NCBI GenBank assembly: GCA_964528445.1
Contig: CAZGSL010000037.1
Coordinates: forward strand, 1-17,751
Direction: 5' to 3'
Origin: JAXHMM01 sp964528445
GTDB taxonomy: Bacteria > Bacteroidota > Rhodothermia > Balneolales > Balneolaceae
Length of the DNA: 17,751 nucleotides
In this document: in pieces, positions 7,087 through 14,892 of the stretch
Position numbering within the stretch: position 1 is the stretch's first letter
Layout: every line of letters starts with the position of its first letter
The notes under the pieces: model-generated
Told to the model about the DNA's origin: nothing
Database searches by the model: none
The model's input: the letters and a program-made list of their open reading frames with translations, nothing else
Program-made: the position numbers and the translations under genes

Positions 7087-8388
7087 TCAGTCGGTGCTCA
7101 TACGCTCCTTCTTTTTCCGTTTCTGCTTCTGGGTCTCACGGTCGAACTGTTCGATGAACGAGTTGAGTTCCGTCCCGCTCAGGAAGGATATTTTGCGGGT
7201 CTCCTTGTACTGTTCATAGAAAACGGAGATCAGGGCGGCGGTGGGAACGGCAATCAGCAGTCCCAGGAATCCGAACATAAAGCCGAAAAGCAGCAGGGCC
7301 ACCATCACCAGCAGGGGGTGAAGCCCTACATGGCTTCCGACGATCCTTGGAACGAGAAAGCCCGATTCGAGCACCTGCTCCACGGCGAAGACGATATAGA
7401 TGCCGGGGAGGTACTGAAACCAGGGGTCGCCCAGGGTGGCGCCCACCAGCGTGCATACGGAGATGCTGAACCAGAGGCCGAAGGTGGGAATGAAATTGGT
7501 GAGTCCCGCGAATATACCCAGCACCAGCGCGTAGGGCACGCCTACCAGGTAGAAACCGATGCTCAGGTTGATGGCGCTGATCAGCACCACCAGAAATTGT
7601 CCCCTGAGATAGGAACCGACAATCCGGCTAATTTCCGTGGTGTAATCGGAGGATACCTCTTTCGGCGTGATAAGGGAGCGGACGAAGATCCCGATTTTCT
7701 GGTAGTCCCGGATCATGAAAAAGCAGAGAAAGGGCATCAGTATCAGGAAAAAGAGAATCATGACCAGGCTTCCGAGGCTGGAGAGATAGCCTGCGGAAAG
7801 GGTGGTAAGGCCGTTGTAGAAGGAGTCCACCAGCGTCTCAATCCGGGTGGAGAGCTGGGTTTTTATGACTTCCGACTCAAAACCGAGGCCTTCCAGGAAA
7901 GGAAGAACGCCGGTGCTTTCAATCCAGGGGCCGGTATTGCTGGCAGCCTCATTGAATACCGCCCCGATCCGGGTAAGCTGTTCAACGATGGCGGGGACGG
8001 CGTAAAAGGCGGCCAGTCCCAGCAGGGAGAGGCTTGCGAACGTAAAAATGCCGGCGATGACGCTGCGGGGGACTCGCCGGCGCTGCAGGGACTCCACCAG
8101 CGGGTTGATGATAAAGGCGATGATATAGGCCAGTACAAAGGGGATCAGAAGGTGGCCGGAGTCGTAGATCAGCCAGACGCCCGCCGCGATGAAGGTGGCG
8201 TAAAGCAAGGCGCGCGCCACCGGCTGCTGCCGTATGGGATAGAGGACGATTCCGATGAGAAGGCCGTAACCCAGGGGATTGATCAGGTGCTCCAGCAGGT
8301 ACATAAGGAAGAGCAGGCCGGCGACACCCGCGGCCATCAGGATGAGCTGGCCCCGTTCGTTCAGCCAGGATTGCGGAACATTCTTCAT
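7087..8388 (-). CDS. AI-2E family transporter (membrane permease)
   Basis: 433-residue polytopic inner-membrane protein of the AI-2E/UPF0118 family, whose members are described variously as autoinducer-2 exporters and Na+/H+ antiporters; substrate cannot be read from sequence. Hydrophobic helices cluster at 14-53, 58-96, 109-134, 205-226, 262-318 and 328-392. Family motifs: AYIIAFIINPLVE (87-99), YLRGQ (260-264), GLTNFIPTFG (295-304), and PRIVGSHVGLHPLLVM (347-362) with the final GFLGLLIAVP (373-382). The tail is highly basic (KQKRKKKER). I start at the ATG of 8388; a TTG ten codons upstream (8418) is open but lacks a ribosome-binding site. It follows comEC by 85 bp on the same strand, so co-transcription is possible. 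Confidence 0.9.
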   Translation of the reverse strand: MKNVPQSWLNERGQLILMAAGVAGLLFLMYLLEHLINPLGYGLLIGIVLYPIRQQPVARALLYATFIAAGVWLIYDSGHLLIPFVLAYIIAFIINPLVESLQRRRVPRSVIAGIFTFASLSLLGLAAFYAVPAIVEQLTRIGAVFNEAASNTGPWIESTGVLPFLEGLGFESEVIKTQLSTRIETLVDSFYNGLTTLSAGYLSSLGSLVMILFFLILMPFLCFFMIRDYQKIGIFVRSLITPKEVSSDYTTEISRIVGSYLRGQFLVVLISAINLSIGFYLVGVPYALVLGIFAGLTNFIPTFGLWFSISVCTLVGATLGDPWFQYLPGIYIVFAVEQVLESGFLVPRIVGSHVGLHPLLVMVALLLFGFMFGFLGLLIAVPTAALISVFYEQYKETRKISFLSGTELNSFIEQFDRETQKQKRKKKERMSTD

Positions 8389-8473
8389 GCTGGAGCGGTT
8401 GCTTCGGGAGTCTTTCAAAGTTAAGTGATCGCAATCTTACGTCCAACCGTCCTTTGCACGGGGTACCGTGGGT

Positions 8474-10885
8474 TCATCGCCATCGGACCCGCCGGATGCG
8501 CTCCCCGTCGGAACGGAACAGGAGCGCGCGGTCTCTCCCGGTAAGGAATACGCGTTCGGCCCTACCGGACAGGCGTCGGAAGGTGGCGGGATCGGGATGC
8601 CCGAAGGGATTGTAGCGGCCCGCGGATACCACGGCTATCTCCGGATTGACCATCCGGAGAAACGGTGCGGAAGAGGAGGCGGTCCCGCCGTGATGCCCGG
8701 CCTTCAGCAGGCCGGTCTCCATGAGATCTCCGTATCGGGTCACCAGCTCGAGCTCGGTAGCCATGCCCGCGTCTCCCATGAAGAGAAATTCCGTCTCCCC
8801 GTAAACAAGCTCAATCACGAGGGATTGTTCGTTGAGATCGGAGCCGGAACGGCCCGGCAGCGGACCGTAAACCAGAATGCGGAGAGAGGGGTCGACCGGG
8901 ACCCGGTCGCCGGCAGACAGGGTGAGGTGAGGGATCTCCTTCTCCGCGATACGTTTCCGGTACCGCCGGTACAGCTCGCTGTCGGAGGAGAGTCCGGTCT
9001 GGTAGACCGCTCCGATCTCCACCGACTCGAGGAGGGAGGGCATGCCCCCGATATGGTCGGCGTGGGGATGGCTCAGAAAGACGGCGTGCAGGCTGTCAAT
9101 TCCGGCCGCCCGCAGGTAGGGAATGATCACATGGCGGCCGGAGTCGTAGTCCGGCTCCCAGCGTCCCGTATCGATCAGAAGATTCCGGTTCCCCGGGGTG
9201 CGTACCAGGGTCGCGTCTCCCTGCCCGACGTCAAAAAAGAGTACCCTCAATTCCGGTTTCCGGATCTGCTCCCGGTAGACCTGGCTGCCACGGTATGCCA
9301 CCGCCAGCAGCAGGAGGAGCACAAGTATTTTCCAGCGGAACCGGGGCAGACGAAGAGAGGCCAGCAGGAGAATTCCCACCGCCCAGAGAGCGAAAAGGAA
9401 AGGGCCCGGCGCGGTGGTGCTGATCCAGCTCCAGGGGAGGGAGGAGAGCGCTTCGACAGATTGCCCCAGCAGCCGGAGCCCGTAGTCGCCGGGCAGGTTG
9501 AGCCAGGCCCCGGCGCCGGGGAAAACCAGCGATACCGCCATCAAAAAAAGGGAGCAGGGTACCAACACGAACAGCAGGGGGAGAACAAGAATATTTGCGA
9601 GGGGGCCGACCAGGGAGAATTCCCCGAAATAGTGCGCCAGGAGAGGATAGAGTCCCACAGGCACCAGGACGGAGATCATCGCCGTTTTCATCAGGCTTCC
9701 GGTCCACCGGTAACGGAAGGCCCGGGGAGTCAGCCGGTTTATGAGCGGAAGGAGAAGCAGGATGATGAATACGGCCGTGAACGAGAGCTGGAAACCCACG
9801 GCGAATAGCTGCGCGGGTTCCCGGATCAGTATGATGAGGGCGGCAGCCGCGGTCAGATTGAGCGGATTGCGCAGGCGGTGGAAAAGACGGGCGTACATAA
9901 GGCATCCGCCGGTAAGGGAGGCGCGTGTGACCGATGCGGAGAAGCCGGTAATTCCGGCGTAGCCGACCAGCAGCAGCGTCAGCAGGCAGAGTCCGAACAC
10001 GCGCCCGTAGCGGGAGGACCAGAAGAGGGGAAATATCCACCAGAGGGGAGCCAGCAGAAATCCCACGTGAAGCCCGGATACTGCCATGATATGACCCAGG
10101 CCCGCGCGGCTGAATGCCACCCGTTCGCCCCGGTCCAAATCGCCCTTGTGTCCCAGCAGAAGGGCTTTGGCCAGGGGAGCGGTCTCGCGCGAAAAGTTCT
10201 GATCCACCATCTCCAGGGCTTTTCCACGGAGGAAGTGCAGGTTCCATTCCGCCGGCGGTATGGCGGAGAGGAGGGAATCAATCCCCGCCTGCCGGTCTAT
10301 ATCCAGGCTTCCCAGGTAGGACCGATCGTCGAACGCATGGGGATTCCGTCTGCCTTCGGGAGGGGGATAGAGGATGACGGCGAGGCGCAGGCGGCTTCCG
10401 GGAGGGAGCCGGCCGTGACGCCAATCGGCGGTGTCTGCGATTGCGCGAAGCCCCCACGGCACCTGCCAGCTCAGGGAATCCCCGGCCCAGGTTCGGTTCA
10501 CTCTTATATCCATTCTCAGCTTTCCGGTTGGGGAGCGGGTGGTGCGGAGAAGTTCTCCTCGTACTTCCAGCGGTGTCCACGCTTGCCCGATAGTATCTGC
10601 CGGCAGCGTTCCCGGCAGACCGGGATTCGTTGCGTACAGGCTGCCGCCCGCCAGGAAAACGGTGAAGCAGTAAGAGCCGAGAAGCAGGGTGTGAACCACC
10701 TGGTTCATCAGGGCATATCGCAGGCGCGTCAGCACCACATAAATCGACAGAACTCCACCGAAGAGCATGAGCCATGTGAGAGGGGGCATCGGGGCCATTC
10801 GCTGCCAGACGATTCCTCCTGCAAAAAGCAGAACCAGCCGCAAGGCGGGATAGGGAACGGGAGTGGGGGCGGTATCGGCGTCCAT
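8474..10885 (-). CDS. comEC: ComEC/Rec2 DNA-uptake channel protein
   Basis: 803-residue full-length ComEC, the inner-membrane channel that takes up single-stranded DNA during natural transformation. Three parts are seen. An N-terminal membrane/soluble region (about 15-215) matches the DUF4131/OB-type domain. The Competence domain (about 220-530) has GLGHIMAVSGLHVGFL (262-277) and GFSASVTRASLTGG (314-327) among many transmembrane helices. A C-terminal metallo-beta-lactamase domain has FDVGQGDATLV (551-561), the metal motif HPHADHIGG (606-614), GDAG (704-707), GHHG (730-733) and NPFGHP (759-764). All catalytic motifs are kept, so the nuclease-like domain should be active. ATG start with no strong Shine-Dalgarno. 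Divergent from the acidic unknown gene across 158 bp. No other competence genes are in the window. Confidence 0.96.
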   Translation of the reverse strand: MDADTAPTPVPYPALRLVLLFAGGIVWQRMAPMPPLTWLMLFGGVLSIYVVLTRLRYALMNQVVHTLLLGSYCFTVFLAGGSLYATNPGLPGTLPADTIGQAWTPLEVRGELLRTTRSPTGKLRMDIRVNRTWAGDSLSWQVPWGLRAIADTADWRHGRLPPGSRLRLAVILYPPPEGRRNPHAFDDRSYLGSLDIDRQAGIDSLLSAIPPAEWNLHFLRGKALEMVDQNFSRETAPLAKALLLGHKGDLDRGERVAFSRAGLGHIMAVSGLHVGFLLAPLWWIFPLFWSSRYGRVFGLCLLTLLLVGYAGITGFSASVTRASLTGGCLMYARLFHRLRNPLNLTAAAALIILIREPAQLFAVGFQLSFTAVFIILLLLPLINRLTPRAFRYRWTGSLMKTAMISVLVPVGLYPLLAHYFGEFSLVGPLANILVLPLLFVLVPCSLFLMAVSLVFPGAGAWLNLPGDYGLRLLGQSVEALSSLPWSWISTTAPGPFLFALWAVGILLLASLRLPRFRWKILVLLLLLAVAYRGSQVYREQIRKPELRVLFFDVGQGDATLVRTPGNRNLLIDTGRWEPDYDSGRHVIIPYLRAAGIDSLHAVFLSHPHADHIGGMPSLLESVEIGAVYQTGLSSDSELYRRYRKRIAEKEIPHLTLSAGDRVPVDPSLRILVYGPLPGRSGSDLNEQSLVIELVYGETEFLFMGDAGMATELELVTRYGDLMETGLLKAGHHGGTASSSAPFLRMVNPEIAVVSAGRYNPFGHPDPATFRRLSGRAERVFLTGRDRALLFRSDGERIRRVRWR

Positions 10886-10946
10886 ACCCTAGGGACCGCA
10901 GGAGAGGAAAATCCTTACGCCTAGAGATATTCCATGACAGTAAAAA

Positions 10947-11028
10947 AAGTGTTAAATTGCGCCCGATTGTAGATGACTGGTGACATTCGCTAACACGGCA
11001 ATCCAATGCCGCGGGTCTTGTAACACTT
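10947..11028. promoter_or_regulatory. Intergenic inverted repeat AAGTGTTA / TAACACTT between comEC and acidic gene
   Basis: In the 158-bp divergent region an 8-bp element AAGTGTTA (10947-10954) is matched by its exact reverse complement TAACACTT (11021-11028), with a further TAACAC at 10991-10996. A small hairpin CGGCA-ATCCAA-TGCCG (10996-11011) sits between them, in what would be the leader of the acidic gene. Spaced copies like these could be operator half-sites for one regulator of both genes. No strong -35/-10 pair was found. Chance occurrence is possible. Confidence 0.3.
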
Positions 11029-11043
11029 CAGCACCGATGATTT

Positions 11044-11778
11044 ATGGCTTACCGCGACTTTGACGACGAAATTTGGGATGAGCACAGGTGGGAGGCTCAC
11101 CTGGATGAAATTGAAAGGCAGAGCGAAACGCTGCGCAGGTTTATCTCCTCCGACCCTTCCGGGAATCTACCGCGCTGGTTGGCCCTGCTGAGGGAGAGTA
11201 CGGACGAACTGGATGCGGTGGACGCATTTATTGAGGAGGAACTCCAGATCGATGATGCTTACTATCCCGACGAGGAGGAGTGGGAAGACGAGGAGTTTGA
11301 CGAAGATCCCTTCCTTTTTGAGGAGGAAGACGATATGGATGCCGGGGAGGATTGGAAAGAGCTGAGCGGAGAGTACGCGCTGAGCAATTACGGTTCCATA
11401 GAGAACCTCGAGATGTTCAACGACGCCCGGGGACTGGCGGCATTCGTGCTGCAGTGGGCGGAAGGTATCCCGCCTGCATCTCATACGGCCGAGTACCATG
11501 AATTCGTGGGAACGGTGCTGCGGATCGGGGCCAAGCTGGCGGGAGGATACTCCTTCGGTTTCGACCTGGAAACGCTGGGCGGGAATATTGCCTATACCAA
11601 GAAAGGTCTTCATTGCGCCAACGAGGCGCTGGAACTGCTACAGGTCCATTTAAAGAGGATGCCGGCCATGGATCTTCAGACCTACCGGCTGCTTCACGAA
11701 CGCCTGTTCTCGCTGCGAAATACGATCGGCATTTACATACAGGACCTTCGGGAGGAATTTCGCGCCGGAAGAGGCTGA
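11044..11778 (+). CDS. Hypothetical protein with central acidic segment
   Basis: 244-residue soluble protein that I do not recognise. No signal peptide or membrane helix. The N-terminal part (1-63) is charged and helical (DEIERQSETLRRFI, LALLRESTDELDAVDAFIEE). A strongly acidic stretch follows (about 64-109), about half Asp/Glu with interspersed Tyr, Phe and Trp, probably a flexible linker. The C-terminal part (about 110-240) looks like a folded helical domain (LAAFVLQWAEGI, VGTVLRIGAKLAGGYSFGFD, LHCANEALELLQ, LLHERLFSLRNTIGIYIQDL). Codon use resembles its neighbours and the reading frame is clean, so it is very likely a real gene. It is divergent from comEC and ends only 5 bp before the convergent peptidase gene. 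The ATG has no Shine-Dalgarno sequence. Function unknown; nothing supports a specific guess. Confidence 0.8.
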   Translation: MAYRDFDDEIWDEHRWEAHLDEIERQSETLRRFISSDPSGNLPRWLALLRESTDELDAVDAFIEEELQIDDAYYPDEEEWEDEEFDEDPFLFEEEDDMDAGEDWKELSGEYALSNYGSIENLEMFNDARGLAAFVLQWAEGIPPASHTAEYHEFVGTVLRIGAKLAGGYSFGFDLETLGGNIAYTKKGLHCANEALELLQVHLKRMPAMDLQTYRLLHERLFSLRNTIGIYIQDLREEFRAGRG

Positions 11779-11783
11779 CGGGG

Positions 11784-12845
11784 TTACTCTTCCCAGATTG
11801 CTACCTGCCGGTTGCCCTCGGAATCCGACATCCCGCGGTACATGCCGCTGGTATTCATCTCCATAACCATGTTCCCGTATTGATCCACCGCGATCATTCC
11901 CGCGTCTCCGGGATTCAGAACGTCGTTCAACAGATAGCTCGCGGCGCTGTCCAGGGAGGCCGGCTTGAATTTCATGTAGCTGCTGACGGTGTGGCCTGAT
12001 ACCGCGCGCATAATCTGTTCACCCCAGCCCGTCATGGAGACGGCCACCACGTCGCTGGCATAGGTGCCTGAGCCGATAATGGGCACATCGCCCACGCGGC
12101 CGTACATCTTGTTGGTCATTCCCCCCGTAGAAGTGCCGGCCACCAGTGTGCCGTTGCTGTCCAGTGCCACGCAGCCCACCGTGCCGTATTTGTAGTCCTC
12201 CCAGGAATTATTCGCTTGTTCGGGCCGCGGGAGTTCTCCCGGCTCGCCGGGAGAGAGCGCGGACTGGTCATCTTCCGAAATGGCTCGCTGCCAGGCCTCG
12301 TAGCGGCGTTCCGTATAGTAGTAATCCTGGCTGACCCGCTCCACGCCCATCTCATCCGCATACTCTTCGGCCCCGTCGGTCGCGAACATCACGTGCCGTG
12401 AGTTCTCCATAACCAAGCGTGCCAGGGAGATGGGATTCTTGACGGTGCTTACCCCGGTAATGGTCCCGGCCTCACGTGTATTGCCCACCATAAAAGCGGC
12501 GTCCAGTTCGTGGGCGCCCTCATGGGTGAAGACCGCGCCCTTGCCGGCGTTAAACCGGGGATTGTCTTCCAGGTAATTGATCACTTCCTCCACGGCATCC
12601 TGTGAGGTACCTCCCTCGCTCAGAATGGTCTCCCCGATGGTGAGGGCGGAATCCAGGGAACTTCGGTAGCCCTGCACCAGCGAATCGGGAAGGTCTTTGG
12701 GAATGGTGCCCGCCCCGCCGTGGAGAACGATGGCCCACTCTTTCTGGGTGGTATCTCCGGCTGGAGCCTCTTCGCCCTGCGGGGTGCAGGCGGCGGCAAT
12801 GAACAGGGCCAGGGTACAGATCAACAGGTTTTTGGTGGATATCAT
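11784..12845 (-). CDS. Isoaspartyl peptidase / L-asparaginase (Ntn hydrolase), probable lipoprotein
   Basis: 353-residue plant-type asparaginase/isoaspartyl dipeptidase (peptidase family T2). It matures by self-cleavage before the Thr of YGTVGCVALD: Thr222 becomes the N-terminal nucleophile of the beta chain. Family motifs: HGGAG (42-46), FNAGKGAVF (98-106), AGTITGVSTVKNPISLAR (126-143), STGGMTNKMYGRVGD (239-253), IIGSGTYA (256-263) and NTSGMYRG (331-338). The N-terminus has a hydrophobic signal ending in IAAAC (Cys20), followed by a polar, Glu/Thr-rich linker, suggesting a lipoprotein exported to the envelope; the lipobox has Ala rather than Leu at -3, so SPI cleavage is an alternative. It hydrolyses beta-aspartyl peptides or asparagine. 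GGAG lies just before the ATG, and a good promoter lies about 60 bp upstream. Confidence 0.93.
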   Translation of the reverse strand: MISTKNLLICTLALFIAAACTPQGEEAPAGDTTQKEWAIVLHGGAGTIPKDLPDSLVQGYRSSLDSALTIGETILSEGGTSQDAVEEVINYLEDNPRFNAGKGAVFTHEGAHELDAAFMVGNTREAGTITGVSTVKNPISLARLVMENSRHVMFATDGAEEYADEMGVERVSQDYYYTERRYEAWQRAISEDDQSALSPGEPGELPRPEQANNSWEDYKYGTVGCVALDSNGTLVAGTSTGGMTNKMYGRVGDVPIIGSGTYASDVVAVSMTGWGEQIMRAVSGHTVSSYMKFKPASLDSAASYLLNDVLNPGDAGMIAVDQYGNMVMEMNTSGMYRGMSDSEGNRQVAIWEE

Positions 12846-12902
12846 GGCTCTCCGAAAATCGGTTTGAGGTTCTCAGTCGACGGTCGATCGCTTTCGCGCC
12901 TC

Positions 12903-12930
12903 ATTATAATCAGGCGGGGTGGCATTTCAA
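12903..12930 (-). promoter_or_regulatory. Sigma70-type promoter of the isoaspartyl peptidase gene
   Basis: On the minus strand TTGAAA (12930-12925) is followed after 16 bases by a perfect TATAAT (12908-12903), close to the bacterial housekeeping consensus. Transcription would start near 12896, leaving a leader of about 50 bases before the ATG at 12845. This points to the peptidase gene being transcribed separately from pnp. Confidence 0.6.
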
Positions 12931-12973
12931 AATGGGGGCGAGTCTGCCGATACTCCGCGAAGTTTCCGGTCGG

Positions 12974-12997
12974 CCTCCCAGTTTCTATAGCTGGAGG
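12974..12997 (-). terminator. Hairpin just after the pnp stop (weak terminator or processing hairpin)
   Basis: CCTCCAG (minus strand, 12997-12991) pairs with CTGGGAGG (12981-12974) with one bulged base and a 9-base loop, one base after the pnp stop codon. No T-run follows, so it is not a typical intrinsic terminator; it may stabilise the 3' end or act with Rho. Confidence 0.25.
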
Positions 12998-12998
12998 A

Positions 12999-13841
12999 TT
13001 AAAGCTTTTCCAGCACGCCCACGATGACCCGGGTCATCTGTGGTTCCGCCATGCCGGCCGCTTCCAGCACGTCCTCGATATCGACGGGCTCGAGGGCGTC
13101 CGGGAAGCACTCGTCGGTGATGACGGAGATGCCCAGTACCTCCATGCTCATGTGCACGGCGGCAATGACTTCGGGCACGGTGCTCATTCCCACCACGTCG
13201 GCGCCGATCTGGCGCAGGAAGCGGTACTCGGCCCGCGTTTCCAAAGTGGGACCGCTGAGCGCAAGGTAGACCCCCTCATGCATCCGGATTCCCTTCTCGA
13301 GGGCTACCCCCTCGGCGATATCCCGTAGCCGTTCGGTATAGGGATCGCTCATGTCCGGGAAGCGGGGACCCAGTTCGTCGTCGTTGGGGCCGATGAGCGG
13401 ATTGTCGCCCAGCATGTTGATGTGATCGTTGATCAGCATGATGTCGCCCCGGCGGTATTGGGGATTCATGCCGCCGCAGGCGTTGCTGACCATCAAGGTA
13501 TTGCAGCCGGCGGCCTGCAGCACGCGGACGGGAAACGCGATCTGCTGCATGGTGTAGCCCTCGTAATAATGAAAACGGCCCTGCATGGCAACCACCTGTT
13601 TGCCGCCCAGGCTTCCAAAGATCAGCTTTCCGGCATGGCTCTCCACCGTGGAAACCGGAAAGTGGGGAATGTCGGCGTAGGAGATGGTTTCCGCGACCTC
13701 AATTTCGTCCCCCAGTTGACCGAGGCCGGTTCCCAGGATCAGCAGGTAATCGGGCTCCATCTCGCAATGCTCCCGGAGGTATTCGAGGGCTTCGTCCCGT
13801 TTGCTGCGGAATTCCTCTACCGATTCACGTTCTTTTTGCAT
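12999..13841 (-). CDS. Purine nucleoside phosphorylase (trimeric family)
   Basis: 280-residue member of the trimeric PNP/MTAP family. It cleaves purine nucleosides with phosphate to free base and ribose-1-phosphate (purine salvage, cytoplasm). Motifs numbered from the ATG at 13841: ILGTGLG (35-41), ESHAGKL (67-73), GRFHYYEGY (88-96), VSNACGGMN (118-126), GPTLETRAEYR (197-207) and GMSTVPEVIAA (218-228). The usual base-binding Glu201 and Met219 are kept, but the position of human Asn243 is Asp (VITDECFPD), a change known in mammalian PNP to allow adenosine as substrate. The start is the ATG at 13841; the TTG one codon earlier is less likely. It follows divIVA by 67 bp in the same direction. Confidence 0.94.
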   Translation of the reverse strand: MQKERESVEEFRSKRDEALEYLREHCEMEPDYLLILGTGLGQLGDEIEVAETISYADIPHFPVSTVESHAGKLIFGSLGGKQVVAMQGRFHYYEGYTMQQIAFPVRVLQAAGCNTLMVSNACGGMNPQYRRGDIMLINDHINMLGDNPLIGPNDDELGPRFPDMSDPYTERLRDIAEGVALEKGIRMHEGVYLALSGPTLETRAEYRFLRQIGADVVGMSTVPEVIAAVHMSMEVLGISVITDECFPDALEPVDIEDVLEAAGMAEPQMTRVIVGVLEKL

Positions 13842-13908
13842 CAATTAAAATGGGATTGAGTTTGGGAAATTGGGCTGAATGGGGAAGATGACCCTCATAT
13901 CGGGCCGA

Positions 13909-14466
13909 TCAGTCGAGGTCGTCGATAATCTCGTCCAGTTCGTCGGCTCCGGGAGGCAGGTTCTCCTCTTCCGGCGCGGACGAAGCATCGCTCCCGGGCA
14001 GCCTGTAACGGTTTGCCTCGTCATCGGAAAAGTTCTCCAGGGATTCCCGGGTACGCTCAAGGTAGGAGCGGATACCGCTTATGATCTCCTGGCGGCGGTC
14101 GAGCAGCCGGAGAATGTTCTGGCGTATCTCCTGTCGCTGGTGGGTCGCCTCCATGATGATGGACTCGGCTTCCATCTCCGCTTTTTCAATTTTGTTCTGC
14201 GCCTCCTTCTGTGCTCCCTCCAGCTTGTGCTCGGCCGAATCCTTGGCCGTCTGCAGGGTTTCGTGAAGCGCCTCCTCCACCTTCTGGTAGTGCTCCAGCT
14301 TGTTCTCCAGTTCCTCAATCCGGGATTCCAGCTCCCGGTTTTTGGCCGTCAGGTGTTCCCATTCGCGGGACACCAGGTTGAGGAACGCCTGTACCTCCTC
14401 GGGATCGTACCCGCGCAGGGATTTTTCAAATTTCTGCTGCTTTATTTCCAGTGCGGTTAGCTTCAT
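13909..14466 (-). CDS. DivIVA-domain coiled-coil protein
   Basis: 185-residue DivIVA-family protein. The N-terminal lipid-binding module aligns without gaps to Bacillus DivIVA: LTALEIKQQKF, then KSLRGYDPEEVQAFL (15-29), with Arg18 and Gly19 kept; the membrane-inserting Phe17 of B. subtilis is Leu here. A long coiled coil follows (about 32-145, heptad Leu/Glu/Lys pattern), then an acidic, probably disordered tail ending DELDEIIDDLD. Family members bind negatively curved membrane at poles and septa and recruit division or cell-wall proteins; the role in this lineage is not established. Upstream are two small membrane proteins and yggS, downstream pnp, all in one direction with short gaps. No Shine-Dalgarno before the ATG. 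Confidence 0.9.
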   Translation of the reverse strand: MKLTALEIKQQKFEKSLRGYDPEEVQAFLNLVSREWEHLTAKNRELESRIEELENKLEHYQKVEEALHETLQTAKDSAEHKLEGAQKEAQNKIEKAEMEAESIIMEATHQRQEIRQNILRLLDRRQEIISGIRSYLERTRESLENFSDDEANRYRLPGSDASSAPEEENLPPGADELDEIIDDLD

Positions 14467-14523
14467 GTCTGCGGTGGGTGAGGGACCCTTGGTTTGCGGG
14501 ATTGATTCTGTATGGGTATAGTT

Positions 14524-14892
14524 CTATTCGCGCAACATGTTTCTCAGGTTGCTGTCGCCGGAGGAGTCTTTCTCCTTTTCGGATTCCTCTCCGGTATCCG
14601 TATCCACTTCTATGGTCTCGGTCGGACCGCCGAGCTTTCTGTTTTCCTTCTTTTTTTTCCCGCCGGACGTTTTCCCCTCCGATACGATGGCTTCCAGGTT
14701 TTCAATACGACGCCGGCTGTCCTTTCGAAACTCCACAAATGCCCTGCCCAACCGGTTGAATTCCTCCCGGCTGACGACATCCCCGGACGGGGTTCCGATC
14801 CACATCCTGATGATGCGGTAGATTCCGTAGAAGATAAAACCGGCCAGGGAGGTGCCGAATACAATGGCTATAATGGGAATCAGCTCATTCAT
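14524..14892 (-). CDS. Small single-pass membrane protein with coiled coil
   Basis: 122-residue protein, not recognised as a named family. A hydrophobic N-terminal helix (4-26, IPIIAIVFGTSLAGFIFYGIY) is followed by a basic/helical stretch containing RRRIENLEAIV (60-70), then a Lys-rich run (GGKKKKENRK) and an acidic Ser/Glu tail likely to be disordered. It shares the R-[IV]-E-N-L-E-A-I motif and layout with the gene just upstream, so the two look like distant paralogues. Its ATGAATGA start overlaps that gene's stop by 8 bp, suggesting translational coupling. It ends 57 bp before divIVA. Layout (short N-terminal helix, then coiled coil) is PspB-like. Confidence 0.7.
   Translation of the reverse strand: MNELIPIIAIVFGTSLAGFIFYGIYRIIRMWIGTPSGDVVSREEFNRLGRAFVEFRKDSRRRIENLEAIVSEGKTSGGKKKKENRKLGGPTETIEVDTDTGEESEKEKDSSGDSNLRNMLRE

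Noticed and set aside
7318..8424. 368-codon open frame opposite the AI-2E transporter gene
   Set aside because: Composition is Gly/Asp/Glu/Gln/His-rich without hydrophobic core or motifs; the opposite strand encodes a complete known transporter.
8468..9808. 446-codon open frame opposite comEC
   Set aside because: Antisense shadow of comEC with repeated Gly/Glu/Arg/Gln composition; comEC has all its motifs on the other strand.
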